64,000 nt of DNA from Nitrospirota bacterium (lineage in GTDB: Bacteria > Nitrospirota > Thermodesulfovibrionia > UBA6902): positions 56,810 to 120,809 of the forward strand of contig JACRMS010000039.1 in the NCBI GenBank assembly GCA_016214845.1. The letters are read 5' to 3'. This document shows, one piece after another, positions 45,058 to 53,988 of the stretch (its first letter is position 1; every line of letters begins with the position of its first letter). The notes under the pieces are model-generated. The model made no database searches and was not told where the DNA came from. It saw only the letters and a list, made by a program, of their open reading frames with translations. The position numbers and the translations under genes were made by a program.

Positions 45058-45372
45058 TTATTTCTTCTTCCCAAAATGAGTTTCATAATAATCAACTACT
45101 TCTTTATATCGTGAATGGTTTTTCGGCAAGACATCAATGATCATCTTGTAACACGCTTCGGTTTCATCGTGCTTACACCATCCTATAATTTCATTTACAA
45201 GCTTATCTCTATATTGGCTTTCCGGATAATTATCAAAAAAACGTTTTGCTCTTTCCATGGACATCGTGGCAACAATTTCCTCATAATCTTTCTTATCATT
45301 GTGTTTACTGCAACCTGAGACAAACAATATGCTTATAGCCAACAAAATAAATATTGCCAGTAATCTTCTCAT
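45058..45372 (-). CDS. small lipoprotein, unknown
   Basis: 104 residues with signal peptide and lipobox LAISILFVSGCSKHND. The mature part is short, helical and charged (ATMSMERAKRFFDNYPESQY, LVNEIIGWCKHDETEACYKM). The FFDNYPESQYRDKLVNEII stretch recalls TPR-like or YfiO/BamD-type helical repeats but is too short to assign. It ends 29 bases before the next lipoprotein start and likely shares its transcript. Confidence 0.7.
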   Translation of the reverse strand: MRRLLAIFILLAISILFVSGCSKHNDKKDYEEIVATMSMERAKRFFDNYPESQYRDKLVNEIIGWCKHDETEACYKMIIDVLPKNHSRYKEVVDYYETHFGKKK

Positions 45373-45532
45373 CTTTATGTCCTTTTAGCCTTAATGGCAC
45401 CTAACTCGGAAGTTGGAAATCGAACCACTGAAACACATCAAAGTGTAAAAAACTGTTTCGCTTTACCAAACCAACCGTATGCCGAAAAAGCGTCCTGTGG
45501 CACTCGTTCATGTGCAGCGTGTGGGCTGTGTT
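45373..45532. other. short intergenic gap in the lipoprotein cluster
   Basis: 160 bases with no gene. It contains a lone GTGGCACTCGTTCA (45497-45510), the same 14 bases found at one end of the 42715-42902 unit. Confidence 0.5.
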
Positions 45533-46795
45533 TTAATTTTTCGGTATCTTCTTTACAGTTCCATTTCCTGCAGAAGGAAAGTCTGTAAAGTATGTATTGG
45601 CTGAATCAACTCTTATAAAATCGCAATGTCCTGATGCAAGAGTTGTCACAGTCCCTCCGTTTATTCCTACTTTTTTGACTTCATTAAATTCCGTCCAATA
45701 TGCGCTTGTCGAGTCAACTACTATGTCAGTAGGGCCATTTAGCCCCGATGCAAGAGTTGTCACAGTCCCTCCGTTTATCCCTACTTTTTTGACAGTGCCA
45801 CCGTTAATGTCAGTCCAATATACGCTTGTTGAATCAACACCTAAGTCCGTAGGAGAAGTCAGTCCCGATGCAAGGGTTGTTATTGCCCCTCCGTTTATCC
45901 CTGCTTTTTTGACTGTGCCACCGTTAAATTCCACCCAATATACGCTTGTTGAATCAACAGCTAAGTTCGTAGGAGAAGTCAGTCCCGATGCAAGGGTTGT
46001 TATCGCCCCTCCGTTTATCCCTACTTTTTTGACTGTGCCACCGTTAAATTCCACCCAATATACGCTTGTTGAATCAACAGCTAAGTCCCAAGGAGAGGTC
46101 AGTCCCGATGCAAGGGTTGTTATCGCCCCTCCGTTTATCCCTACTTTCTGGACTGTGCCATTGTTATATTCCGTCCAATATACGCTTGTTGAGTCAACAG
46201 CTAAGTTCGTAGGAGAAGTCAGTCCCGATGCAAGGGTTGTTATCGCCCCTCCGTTTATCCCTACTTTCTGGACTGTGCCATTGTTATATTCCGTCCAATA
46301 TACGCTTGTCGAGTCAACAGCTAAGCCCCGAGGATCACCCAGCCCTGATGCAAGGATTGTAGGGGTAATGAGTGTAGAGAAAGTTTTATCACTGCCATAA
46401 AATGTACCCCCGGTGTTTTGTGTTACAAACCTGAAATGATAAGTGGTCTGACTCATAAGTCCTGTGATATCTGCTAAAGGAAATATTTCCACGTTTTGTC
46501 CATTTGCATATATCTCAGAGGCGGTAACATTACCGTATGAAGATGTTACCCCATATTCAAACCATACAGTAGTCTGATATCCGCTGTGATTAACAAAGAG
46601 TCCGTTTAATTTGGCAGAGGTATCTGTAATATCTGTGGCATCGTAAGTGATAGGAGCAGCCCCAGATATCGTGGTTGAGTCTCCACCACCTCCATCATTT
46701 CCTCCGCCTCCACCGCCTCCCGATCCACAGGCAATTAAAACAGCGGTGAGTAAAATAAGTAGTATGATTTTTCGACAAGGTGTAAATTTACACAT
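45533..46795 (-). CDS. lipoprotein with FN3-like domain and YWTD-type repeats
   Basis: 420 residues. Lipobox LLTAVLIACGSGG followed by a Gly-rich tether. A fibronectin-III-like domain comes next (about 45-145: TDTSAKLNGLFVNHSGYQTT, TYHFRFVTQNTGG). Then about six full 40-residue repeats and one partial of the form LAVDSTSVYWTEYNNGTVQK-VGINGGAITTLASGL, similar to YWTD/NHL beta-propeller blades. One unit (about residue 350) lacks two residues. The gene ends VKKIPKN. It is probably a surface beta-propeller for binding a polymer or protein. The repeats are almost identical in DNA, so they have recently expanded or been homogenised. Confidence 0.8.
   Translation of the reverse strand: MCKFTPCRKIILLILLTAVLIACGSGGGGGGGNDGGGGDSTTISGAAPITYDATDITDTSAKLNGLFVNHSGYQTTVWFEYGVTSSYGNVTASEIYANGQNVEIFPLADITGLMSQTTYHFRFVTQNTGGTFYGSDKTFSTLITPTILASGLGDPRGLAVDSTSVYWTEYNNGTVQKVGINGGAITTLASGLTSPTNLAVDSTSVYWTEYNNGTVQKVGINGGAITTLASGLTSPWDLAVDSTSVYWVEFNGGTVKKVGINGGAITTLASGLTSPTNLAVDSTSVYWVEFNGGTVKKAGINGGAITTLASGLTSPTDLGVDSTSVYWTDINGGTVKKVGINGGTVTTLASGLNGPTDIVVDSTSAYWTEFNEVKKVGINGGTVTTLASGHCDFIRVDSANTYFTDFPSAGNGTVKKIPKN
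45640..46345. repeat. 120-bp tandem repeats within the YWTD lipoprotein gene
   Basis: About six units of roughly 120 bp share long identical blocks (for example GTTGTTATCGCCCCTCCGTT and ACTGTGCCACCGTTAAATTC). The third-position changes are few, so the array is young or kept uniform by recombination. Confidence 0.85.
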
Positions 46796-46827
46796 GGCAG
46801 CCTCCCTCTATAGCTTAAAAAGATTAA

Positions 46828-48732
46828 CTATTTATAGCTAAGTGTTCCCTGAAAAGTTTGATTATTTTCTGTATAGGTTGCATTTGGAAAAGCAAGAGTC
46901 CATACCCCGCTCGCCTGTAAATTATTTCCAATTATTGTTCCTGTTCTGTATGAATCACAACAGGGAAGTTTCCAGCTTATATTGCAAGCACTTTGATTAA
47001 AAGTAACTACCAGCCCAGCCCAAACATCCCAAGATGAAGTTTTTGTTTCAGTCATCCCATCAATTGTTTGAGTCTCAGTACCAGTTCCGGTGGTATTCCA
47101 GTCTCCTGCAATATTAGGGCACTCACCCTCAACGTAAAAATCCCATTCGTTTGGACAAGCAGTGATACCTTCCATATCCACAGCTTGCAATTTCACCGTA
47201 TGCTTCCCTTGATTTAAATCGTAGTCGGGTGTGGAAGACACACTGACTCTGCTGCTGTTCTCAGGAACAATGCCTTTAAAATTAAGAGAGTTTTCGTCCA
47301 AGAACATATCAATTGAAGATATCTCTTTAATAGAAATGGAATCATCCAGCTTGAAACCTGGAATTACGGTTAATGAAATAAACGGAGTAGTTGCACGTGT
47401 CAATTCAACAGATTGTGTGCCAAAGCTCGAAAAAGTATGTTGTCCCCAATCATTAATAAATATTCCGGATGCGCTGCCATTAGAGGCGAGGTCAATCTTA
47501 TTATATAGTCGGTTTCCTGTGATAAATCCGAAAGGTGCAGGAGAGGCAATTTCGACTTTAGGCATCATTTCGAGGGTGGATATGCGTTTGAAGAAATGAT
47601 CATTTATATATATCTCCTGTATTGGATATATCAATCTATATTCGGTAAGATTTTTATAAACATAATTTTCAAAGTAGCCATCTTTTGTATATTCAATTTT
47701 TCTATTATCTGCATTTTCTTTGGTGTAAATCTGATCCCCCAGAATATACGGATAATTCGGATCATAAATATAAAACGTAATTGAAGCATCCGGGTTCTTT
47801 TTATATTTATATACTAAAACAGCATGGCCTGAAGCAGGATTAAAATTTATATCATTCATTGCAAGAATCTGTAGTTGATTGTTCCTTATACCTTCCATCA
47901 ATTGATTCGCAATCCATTTTTTCCCATTTTTCATATCTTTTAATTTATCACGCGGAATTGTTCTGCCGTAATTTTGCGACGCTTGAACAATCGCCCTGGC
48001 TTCACACTCAGAATAATCGTTATGAAGGGATCCATTATTTTTCTTCCTATACCACAAAGCAAAATCAACCATAGCATGGCACTGGTTACTATTTTTTACC
48101 GAAAATCCGTTGTTGCTTGGAAGATAATTTTTTACCTCCTGCGAATCAGGCAAAGTTTCAACAAATTCTGCTGTAACAAATGTTGAGAAATGCCATGTCA
48201 TAACCGTTATTACTCCTGTCCCCATATCATTTAACATTACTGGATCCCACGATGCCATTACAGTATCATATGTATAGCCTCCTAACATGTTTATATCTGT
48301 GACAATTTGAGAATTATATGGGAAAGATATAGTTACGGGAATAGTAAAAAGAACTCCTTCAGGGGATAAGGATACCGGAGCACTTACTTTTTTTAAATAA
48401 GATGGGATGTTAGGCTCATCTTCTGGAATACAGATACTTATGTTTGTATCTGTTGATAGTGCGCCAGCAGGAATCTCCACTTTTACCCCATGCAAAGGGC
48501 TTGAAGGATCAGTAACTTCAACTGTTCCACCTGAAGCGCCAATGGTTGCTGATGCCTCTATAGTGGTTTGTACACTATTACTGTCGCCTCCGCCATCATT
48601 ATTACCGTCACCGCTGTTACTATTAGTTCCACTATCGCTCCCGCCCCCCCCACCACTTCCACATGCAATAAAGGTAGAAGAAAGAGAAATAAATAGTAAT
48701 AGCACTCCGGTAATTTTTATATATTTTCTCAT
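46828..48732 (-). CDS. large lipoprotein with ZU5-like and C39-like peptidase regions
   Basis: 634 residues. Lipobox SLSSTFIACGSGG, then a Gly/Ser/Asn/Asp-rich tether to about residue 55. A ZU5-like segment follows (about 60-170: ATIGASGGTVEVTDPSSPLH, GVKVEIPAGALSTDT, VSLSPEGVLFTIPVTISFPY). Next is a papain-like region (about 205-360) with NQCHAMVDFALWYRKK (Cys), GHAVLVYKYKK (His) and FYIYDPNYPY (Asp), the C39-like arrangement. The C-terminal part is beta-rich, with a WDFYVEGECP segment and a lipocalin-like end. It may be a surface cysteine peptidase; the activity is inferred from the triad order only. Confidence 0.72.
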   Translation of the reverse strand: MRKYIKITGVLLLFISLSSTFIACGSGGGGGSDSGTNSNSGDGNNDGGGDSNSVQTTIEASATIGASGGTVEVTDPSSPLHGVKVEIPAGALSTDTNISICIPEDEPNIPSYLKKVSAPVSLSPEGVLFTIPVTISFPYNSQIVTDINMLGGYTYDTVMASWDPVMLNDMGTGVITVMTWHFSTFVTAEFVETLPDSQEVKNYLPSNNGFSVKNSNQCHAMVDFALWYRKKNNGSLHNDYSECEARAIVQASQNYGRTIPRDKLKDMKNGKKWIANQLMEGIRNNQLQILAMNDINFNPASGHAVLVYKYKKNPDASITFYIYDPNYPYILGDQIYTKENADNRKIEYTKDGYFENYVYKNLTEYRLIYPIQEIYINDHFFKRISTLEMMPKVEIASPAPFGFITGNRLYNKIDLASNGSASGIFINDWGQHTFSSFGTQSVELTRATTPFISLTVIPGFKLDDSISIKEISSIDMFLDENSLNFKGIVPENSSRVSVSSTPDYDLNQGKHTVKLQAVDMEGITACPNEWDFYVEGECPNIAGDWNTTGTGTETQTIDGMTETKTSSWDVWAGLVVTFNQSACNISWKLPCCDSYRTGTIIGNNLQASGVWTLAFPNATYTENNQTFQGTLSYK

Positions 48733-49088
48733 GGCTTCCCTGTTATATTAAACAGAAGAAGGAATATTGGAGATAGAAAAGAATCTGCATTTTCATGCTA
48801 TGCCTCTTTCTGTTTAGCACAATATTGAAAAAACTGATCTTTAACTGCTGAGTTTTTTGGTTTTGCTAAAAGCCTGTTTCAGTCCCGCTTCTTTACGGAC
48901 AGGTTTGAAAATTAATAAGAGCGTGGAATAAGTTTACTGTAAGCGAAGATGAAAAGACAAGAAAAAAAAGAGACTATCCCCTCTGCCCTGCAGCAAAAAC
49001 ATCTATCTGATCAACAAAATCCTGGAGGTCTCCGATATTGTCTTTGCTCACGGTGAAATGCTGCCATGCCTGTTTCTATAATTTTCAC
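48733..49088. other. intergenic gap, 356 bp
   Basis: No complete gene. A minus-strand frame just after the PerM gene reads VKIIETG then, after a one-base shift, WQHFTVSKDNIGDLQDF; it could be a decayed small ORF (about 48975-49085). The rest is AT-rich with no arm repeat. Confidence 0.4.
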
Positions 49089-50123
49089 CTACGCCTCTTC
49101 GGTATAGATCTCAAACAGGGAGAGGCACAATGCGGCGATGAGCGGGCCGAGGATGAAGCCTAAAAAGCCGAGGAACTTTATCCCGCCAAGGACGCTGAAG
49201 AATACAAGGAGCGTGTGCAGTTTTGTCTTGCCTCCTATTATCAGGGGTTTCAGGACGCTGTCTATGCTGCTGATTATCAGGGCCCCGAAAAGCAGGAGGC
49301 CTATCCCCTTTCCCAGGCTGCCGGAGGAGATCAAAATCAAAGCCCCGGGCAGCCACACCAGGGCCGTTCCAAAGAGAGGCACAAGTGAGGTAATAGCCAT
49401 CACGGTCCCCCAGAATACAGGCGAGGGCAATCCCAGCACCCAGAAGGCGATCCCGCCGAGCCCCCCCTGCGCGATGCCCACGGCAAGCTGTCCGTATACC
49501 GCGGCCACCACTGTCTCCTTGATGCGTTCAACCAATTTATTTTTTTGTCCTTCAGAAAAGGGGAGCAGTTTCTGCAGATACTCGGTAAGCGTCTCACCGT
49601 CCTTGAGAAAATAATAGATCGTCAGGCACATGATGATAAAATTGAACAGGAGGACAAATACGTTCGTAAAGACATCTGAGACGTGCCTTACAAAATATTC
49701 CCCGGCTGTCTTCAAAGTGGATACGATGCTTTCCTGGAAATTAAATTCCCCGAGTGCCTTGTATGAAGAAATCTTGTTGAGTATTTCCTGAAGCCTGGGG
49801 TATGACTGAATATTTGTAATGGTCTCAAGCCCCTTCTCCTCGATCGAGCGGTAGACACCTGTGATCTCGTCTGTGAGGGCGCCGATAATATATGAGAACG
49901 GCCCGAATATGGTAATCAAAATGACGATGAGAGTGATCAGTGAGGCGGCCCATTGACGCTTTATGTATTTGAGGACCAATTTATACAGCGGGTAAAATGT
50001 AATGCTCAGCACCATGGCCCACGCGATCGTGATCATGAAGGGGTTCAGTATCTTGTAGAAGAGATAGAAAAGGAGCAATACGATCCCGAAATAAATTACT
50101 GTAGATAAGCGCTCAGCCTGCAT
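49089..50123 (-). CDS. AI-2E/PerM-family permease
   Basis: 344 residues with about eight membrane segments. It has the family layout: three N-terminal segments (TVIYFGIVLLLFYLFYKIL, MITIAWAMVLSITFYPLYKL, WAASLITLIVILITIFGPFS), a soluble helical stretch (about 90-140), then the C-terminal core PVFWGTVMAITSLVPLFGTA, ALIISSIDSVLKPLIIGGKT and GFLGFILGPLIAALCLSLF. Members include exporters such as TqsA and sodium/proton antiporters; the substrate is unknown here. It stands alone between repeat-bearing gaps. Confidence 0.88.
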   Translation of the reverse strand: MQAERLSTVIYFGIVLLLFYLFYKILNPFMITIAWAMVLSITFYPLYKLVLKYIKRQWAASLITLIVILITIFGPFSYIIGALTDEITGVYRSIEEKGLETITNIQSYPRLQEILNKISSYKALGEFNFQESIVSTLKTAGEYFVRHVSDVFTNVFVLLFNFIIMCLTIYYFLKDGETLTEYLQKLLPFSEGQKNKLVERIKETVVAAVYGQLAVGIAQGGLGGIAFWVLGLPSPVFWGTVMAITSLVPLFGTALVWLPGALILISSGSLGKGIGLLLFGALIISSIDSVLKPLIIGGKTKLHTLLVFFSVLGGIKFLGFLGFILGPLIAALCLSLFEIYTEEA

Positions 50124-50158
50124 TTTCTAATACCTGAGCCTTTTGGAAAAGTCTTGGG

Positions 50159-50243
50159 TTGTCATTCCCGAGGTAGTAATCGGGAATCCAGTATTCTTTG
50201 AAATTAAAGACTTCTGGATACCCGCCTTCGCGGGTATGACGGC
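50159..50243. repeat. inverted repeat of ATTCCCG/CGGGAAT type
   Basis: GTCATTCCCGAGGTAGTAAT, CGGGAATCC and TGGATACCCGCCTTCGCGGG form nested palindromes in the gap between the PerM and D-aminoacylase genes. This relates to the pairs at 14011-14070 and 42782-42851. Confidence 0.6.
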
Positions 50244-50336
50244 AAAAGCAATTTCCTCGATACTTTTGCAAGAGGCTCACCTTTCTTTTTCAATTTCAAT
50301 CAGCATTTTACATTCAGCAATGTCCATTTTACAACA

Positions 50337-51914
50337 CTATCTCAAAATGCGGCCCGGCAAATTCCCGGTGATCCTGCCTTCGGAATAAACTGGCACGCCG
50401 TTTACAAACACATGATGGATGCCCTCCGGCTTCTGAAATGGATCGTTAAATTCCGCAGTGTCATTTACTTTATCAGGATCGAAAACGACAATATCAGCAA
50501 AGTGGTCTTTGGCGATGACGCCCCGGTTTTCAATGCGAAAGGTTTTCGCAGGCAATCCTGTCATCTTATAAACCGCCTCGCTCAAAGTTAAGAGCCCTAA
50601 CTCTCTTGCGTACCTTCCGAGTACTCTCGGGCAACTGCCGAAGCCACGTGGATGAGGCTTTCCTTTTGCGGTGATTCCATCGAAACTCCTTGAGCTGCTG
50701 TCAGTGCCTATCATGGTGTACGGCTGTTTTAATATCTCTTTCAGGTTCTCTTCATTCATTGAAAAGAATATCGCCCCAACCTGCAATTCCTCTTCAACAA
50801 GGACATCGAAGACCAATTCAAGCGGCTGCTTGCCCGCAGACGAGCTGATGTCCGAGATGCTCCTGCCCTCCATCCATTTGTTTTTCGCAAGGTTCAGGGA
50901 CGAGATCACTATATTGTCCCAGCAGGACGCCTCAGGATGTTCTTTGAGAATGTCTCCGGCAAGCCTTTGTCTTTCATTCTTCAATCTTTCGATCTCCCTT
51001 TTGCGTCCTCCCTCAAATGCCCAGGCCGGCAGGACCGCGTCGAGGTCCGTGCTTCCCGCAATATAAGGATACCTGTCGCATGTTAAGGGGATATCATTTT
51101 CATGAGCGTAATTAATTTTTTCAAAAACCTCTTTCAGCTTCCACCAGTTCTTTTCGCCACCTGTTTTTAAGTGAGATATGTGGGGGTGTATCCCGGATTC
51201 GCGGGCTATTGTTATCACCTCGTCAACCGCCTCAAGAAGCAAGTCTCCCTCGCTTCTCATATGGGTCGCGTAGATCCCGTTGCTTCTCACGGCCTCCCGC
51301 GCGAGGTCGATTATTTCCAGGACGTCGGAATAGATCCCCGGAGGATATATGAGCCCCGTGGACAGGCCTTTTGCTCCGGCAGCCATTGCGTCCCTGAGGA
51401 GTGCGATCATCTCTTTCATCTGGGTTTCCGAAAGAGGTTTGTCAGTATATCCCGCAACAGACGCGCGGATATTGCCGTGGCCTGTAAGGGTGATGAAATT
51501 AGTGGCGAACCTTCTTTTCTCTAAGAGCGCGAAGTATTCGGGGAAGGCGCTCCACCTGTCTTTAATATTTAATTCGTCAAGGTCCTTTTCTCTCTGTTCC
51601 CGCGCAGCGCCGTAAAGGGGGGCCGCCGACATCCCGCAGTTGCCGTTTATCTCAGTCGTAATCCCCTGGCTGATCTTCCCCTCAGCCCTTCCGTCCGCAA
51701 GCAGTGTGAATTCGGAATGCGCGTGCGCGTCAATGAATCCCGGACAGACAACAAGGCCTTTCGCGCTGATAACTTTATCCGCTGAAATATTTGAAAGCTC
51801 GCCAATTTCCTTTATGCGGCCGCCTTCAATAGCAATGTCCGATCTAAAAGGGGCACTATTGTCTCTTGCGCCGTCAATAACGAATCCGTCTTTTATCAAA
51901 TAATCAATGGTCAT
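50337..51914 (-). CDS. N-acyl-D-amino-acid deacylase (D-aminoacylase)
   Basis: 525 residues of the amidohydrolase superfamily: N-terminal KGLVVCPGFIDAHAHSEFTL with the HxH metal motif, TTEINGNCGMSAAPLYG (Cys metal ligand), HMRSEGDLLLEAVDEVI, GIHPHISHLKTGG (second-shell His), MIGTDSSSRSFDGITAKGKP (catalytic Asp) and RENRGVIAKDHFADIVVFDP in the C-terminal sandwich. It removes acyl groups from N-acyl-D-amino acids. A CAT at 51914 gives the start. A peptidoglycan-derived substrate would fit the NamZ/MurU genes elsewhere, but that link is inference. Confidence 0.9.
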   Translation of the reverse strand: MTIDYLIKDGFVIDGARDNSAPFRSDIAIEGGRIKEIGELSNISADKVISAKGLVVCPGFIDAHAHSEFTLLADGRAEGKISQGITTEINGNCGMSAAPLYGAAREQREKDLDELNIKDRWSAFPEYFALLEKRRFATNFITLTGHGNIRASVAGYTDKPLSETQMKEMIALLRDAMAAGAKGLSTGLIYPPGIYSDVLEIIDLAREAVRSNGIYATHMRSEGDLLLEAVDEVITIARESGIHPHISHLKTGGEKNWWKLKEVFEKINYAHENDIPLTCDRYPYIAGSTDLDAVLPAWAFEGGRKREIERLKNERQRLAGDILKEHPEASCWDNIVISSLNLAKNKWMEGRSISDISSSAGKQPLELVFDVLVEEELQVGAIFFSMNEENLKEILKQPYTMIGTDSSSRSFDGITAKGKPHPRGFGSCPRVLGRYARELGLLTLSEAVYKMTGLPAKTFRIENRGVIAKDHFADIVVFDPDKVNDTAEFNDPFQKPEGIHHVFVNGVPVYSEGRITGNLPGRILR

Positions 51915-52322
51915 TTGTTGCCTTCAGCAAACTTCAATCAGGGGACATGCCTATCCGGTAAATATTAACATTTTGTCGAAATAGATTCTGCCTCGTCGGG
52001 ATGATTGATTAACCTATAAAAAGCAGTTAACCACAGAGACACAGAGGCACCGGGTTGAAAAATAAGAGAAAGAACCAAGACGCATCGTTCACCGTGGGGG
52101 TGACACAAGTTTTTACGGATTGCTTTTATTTTCTCAGTGTCTCCGTGCCTCAGTGGTAAATATCAAAAAAATGATTGACAGCAAGACATCTCTTTTGTTA
52201 GGCTACGTTTCACTAACTGGGCTGGCATTACTTCTCGAATTCATTTACTAAATAACGTCACAACTCATAATTAAGGGCAGATTGCCTGTTGTTAACTTTT
52301 TTTATTATTAAGGAGGGGTATC
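51915..52322. other. intergenic gap, about 408 bp, with an arm repeat
   Basis: Inverted arms AACCACAGAGACACAGAGGC (52031-52057) and TCAGTGTCTCCGTGCCTCAG followed by TGGT (52134-52158) lie around a spacer of about 75 bases. No gene found. AAGGAGGGG at the end is the ribosome site of the next gene. Confidence 0.65.
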
Positions 52323-53933
52323 ATGAAAAGAAGTAAGCAGTTGAGCAAAGGTCTATTTTTTATTTTATTTGCATGCAGCCTGATTTTAGGCCTCGGAGCT
52401 TGTGGAGGAGGGGGCGGGGGCGGTTCTTCCGATGGCGGAGGGCCTGTGAGTCAGACTGCCACAGGAACTATCAGCGGAACTGTAAGCGGAACAACTGTAA
52501 TAGCTGTAAACGATAACGGGGACATAGTTGCCAGCGATGACACCATGGGGAAGACACCTGATGCAAATGGTAAATATTCATTCACACTCACAGGTATTCC
52601 TGCCGGAGTAAGCGTACGCGTTTATCTAATAACCGGGGGCGGTGCATTCCCTATGTACTTTGACAGTAATAATGACGGCGCACCTGACACAAATGTTTTC
52701 TCTTTATCATCTACGGTCAATATCAACCTCGGATTTGTAGATGTTCATGTGGAAGGACAAGACGGAAAGGCCATCCCGGAAAATGACCCGACCGATACTT
52801 CCGGCGTAAGCGGCAAGGCGGAAAATACAAATATTCCTGACAGCATTACTAATCCGACACCTCCGAGCGGTTCTTCTTTAAATGATTTAATAACCGGCGG
52901 ACTCAATGCATTAAATAGCGGATGGATGAGCAAGGCCAATAATTATTTCAAGTCTGCGGTTGCCAAGCTTGACGGCAGTGAGTCTCCGAATGACGCAGAT
53001 ACTGCAAGGTTCTTCTATGCAGCCACAAGGATAATCGCGCTCGGCTTTGACATTACCTCTGACGGCAATTCAGGCGACATGAACAGGGCCGGAGATATCC
53101 TGGACAGATTCGGGTGTGATGCTGACGATTCAAAGCGCGCAAACGTGAGGGCCGTTGTTTGTCCTGCCCGTGGATCACTGCCAAATAATTCGCCATCAAC
53201 TACCGACCTCAAGAGCTTTTCAGACAACTTGATAAGACCTGAGATTGAAGGAGCGATTGCCAATCTCGGCAGCGTATCATCAGCTTTCAATAAGGTAAGC
53301 GCCTTTGATAACGAAAGTTCCGAATTTGACTATGGAGATGTTTTACTCCTCAGGGCGGGGCTAAAAGGCGAGCTTGCAAACATGGACATCAGTAAAGCAT
53401 ATCATCAGGAAGCTGACATCGATCTTGAGTTGAATGATATAAACAACACCATTCAGAAATTTCTTAACAATCATCCCGCCTTTCTGACCCTCCCGGACGT
53501 CAACAGGCTCAGCGCAGCCAAGACAGAGTTGACCGGAGCTCTGGATGACCTGAGAGACGCCATTAATTCTGTGAAGGCAGAAACAGACAATCAGGCAGAT
53601 GACCTGATCACACTTGGGGACTGGACACTTGATGAAATAAATCAGGCATTGGCTGATGTTGCGGACATGAAGGCGTCTCTAAGCGGAGCCACCATGATGC
53701 TGGATAATAATCCCAGCAATCCCGGGGATGAATTTACACTTAACATGAGTAAATTTTTTGAAGGGCCGAATCTCAGAAGTTATCTTCCAATCTTTGCAGA
53801 TAATACTGATAATACTCCCGGTATGTTCCCCCTTGGTGCTCTAACGCTTGGTGGAATTTTACCTAATGCGACAACGGACATAAATATTAATGAAGATTTG
53901 GATGTAAACGGCACCCCTGATATTCTTGAGTAA
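52323..53933 (+). CDS. large lipoprotein with glycine-rich tether, unknown
   Basis: 536 residues. Lipobox CSLILGLGACGGGGGGG; the lipidated Cys is followed by Gly/Ser. A carboxypeptidase-regulatory or transthyretin-like domain follows (about 50-150: GTISGTVSGTTVIAVNDNGD, NGKYSFTLTGIPAGVSVRVY). Then comes a long helical part (about 180-470), with SSLNDLITGGLNALNSGWMS, DADTARFFYAATRIIALGF and KTELTGALDDLRDAINSVKA, similar in pattern to TPR-less helical solenoids. It ends in an Asp/Asn-rich segment (INEDLDVNGTPDILE). No named family. A clear terminator follows. Fourth member of the C-(G)n lipoprotein group in this region. Confidence 0.75.
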   Translation: MKRSKQLSKGLFFILFACSLILGLGACGGGGGGGSSDGGGPVSQTATGTISGTVSGTTVIAVNDNGDIVASDDTMGKTPDANGKYSFTLTGIPAGVSVRVYLITGGGAFPMYFDSNNDGAPDTNVFSLSSTVNINLGFVDVHVEGQDGKAIPENDPTDTSGVSGKAENTNIPDSITNPTPPSGSSLNDLITGGLNALNSGWMSKANNYFKSAVAKLDGSESPNDADTARFFYAATRIIALGFDITSDGNSGDMNRAGDILDRFGCDADDSKRANVRAVVCPARGSLPNNSPSTTDLKSFSDNLIRPEIEGAIANLGSVSSAFNKVSAFDNESSEFDYGDVLLLRAGLKGELANMDISKAYHQEADIDLELNDINNTIQKFLNNHPAFLTLPDVNRLSAAKTELTGALDDLRDAINSVKAETDNQADDLITLGDWTLDEINQALADVADMKASLSGATMMLDNNPSNPGDEFTLNMSKFFEGPNLRSYLPIFADNTDNTPGMFPLGALTLGGILPNATTDININEDLDVNGTPDILE

Positions 53934-53945
53934 CAAGGAATAAAA

Positions 53946-53983
53946 ACGGGCGTCCGGTTTCTTTCCGGGCGCCTGTTTTTATT
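53946..53983 (+). terminator. rho-independent terminator
   Basis: ACGGGCGTCCGG pairs with CCGGGCGCCTGT (12 bp, two G-T pairs) around a 7-base loop, followed by TTTTTATT. It ends the large lipoprotein transcript just before the LptC-like gene. Confidence 0.9.
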
Positions 53984-53988
53984 ATAAT

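Noticed and set aside
45597..46400. 267-residue plus-strand frame over the YWTD repeats
   Set aside because: It is the antisense reading of a tandem repeat; repeat periodicity keeps it open without coding meaning.
48975..49085. Small ORF VKIIETG... after the PerM gene
   Set aside because: It needs a one-base shift to stay open and has no recognised homologue; kept only as a note in the gap entry.
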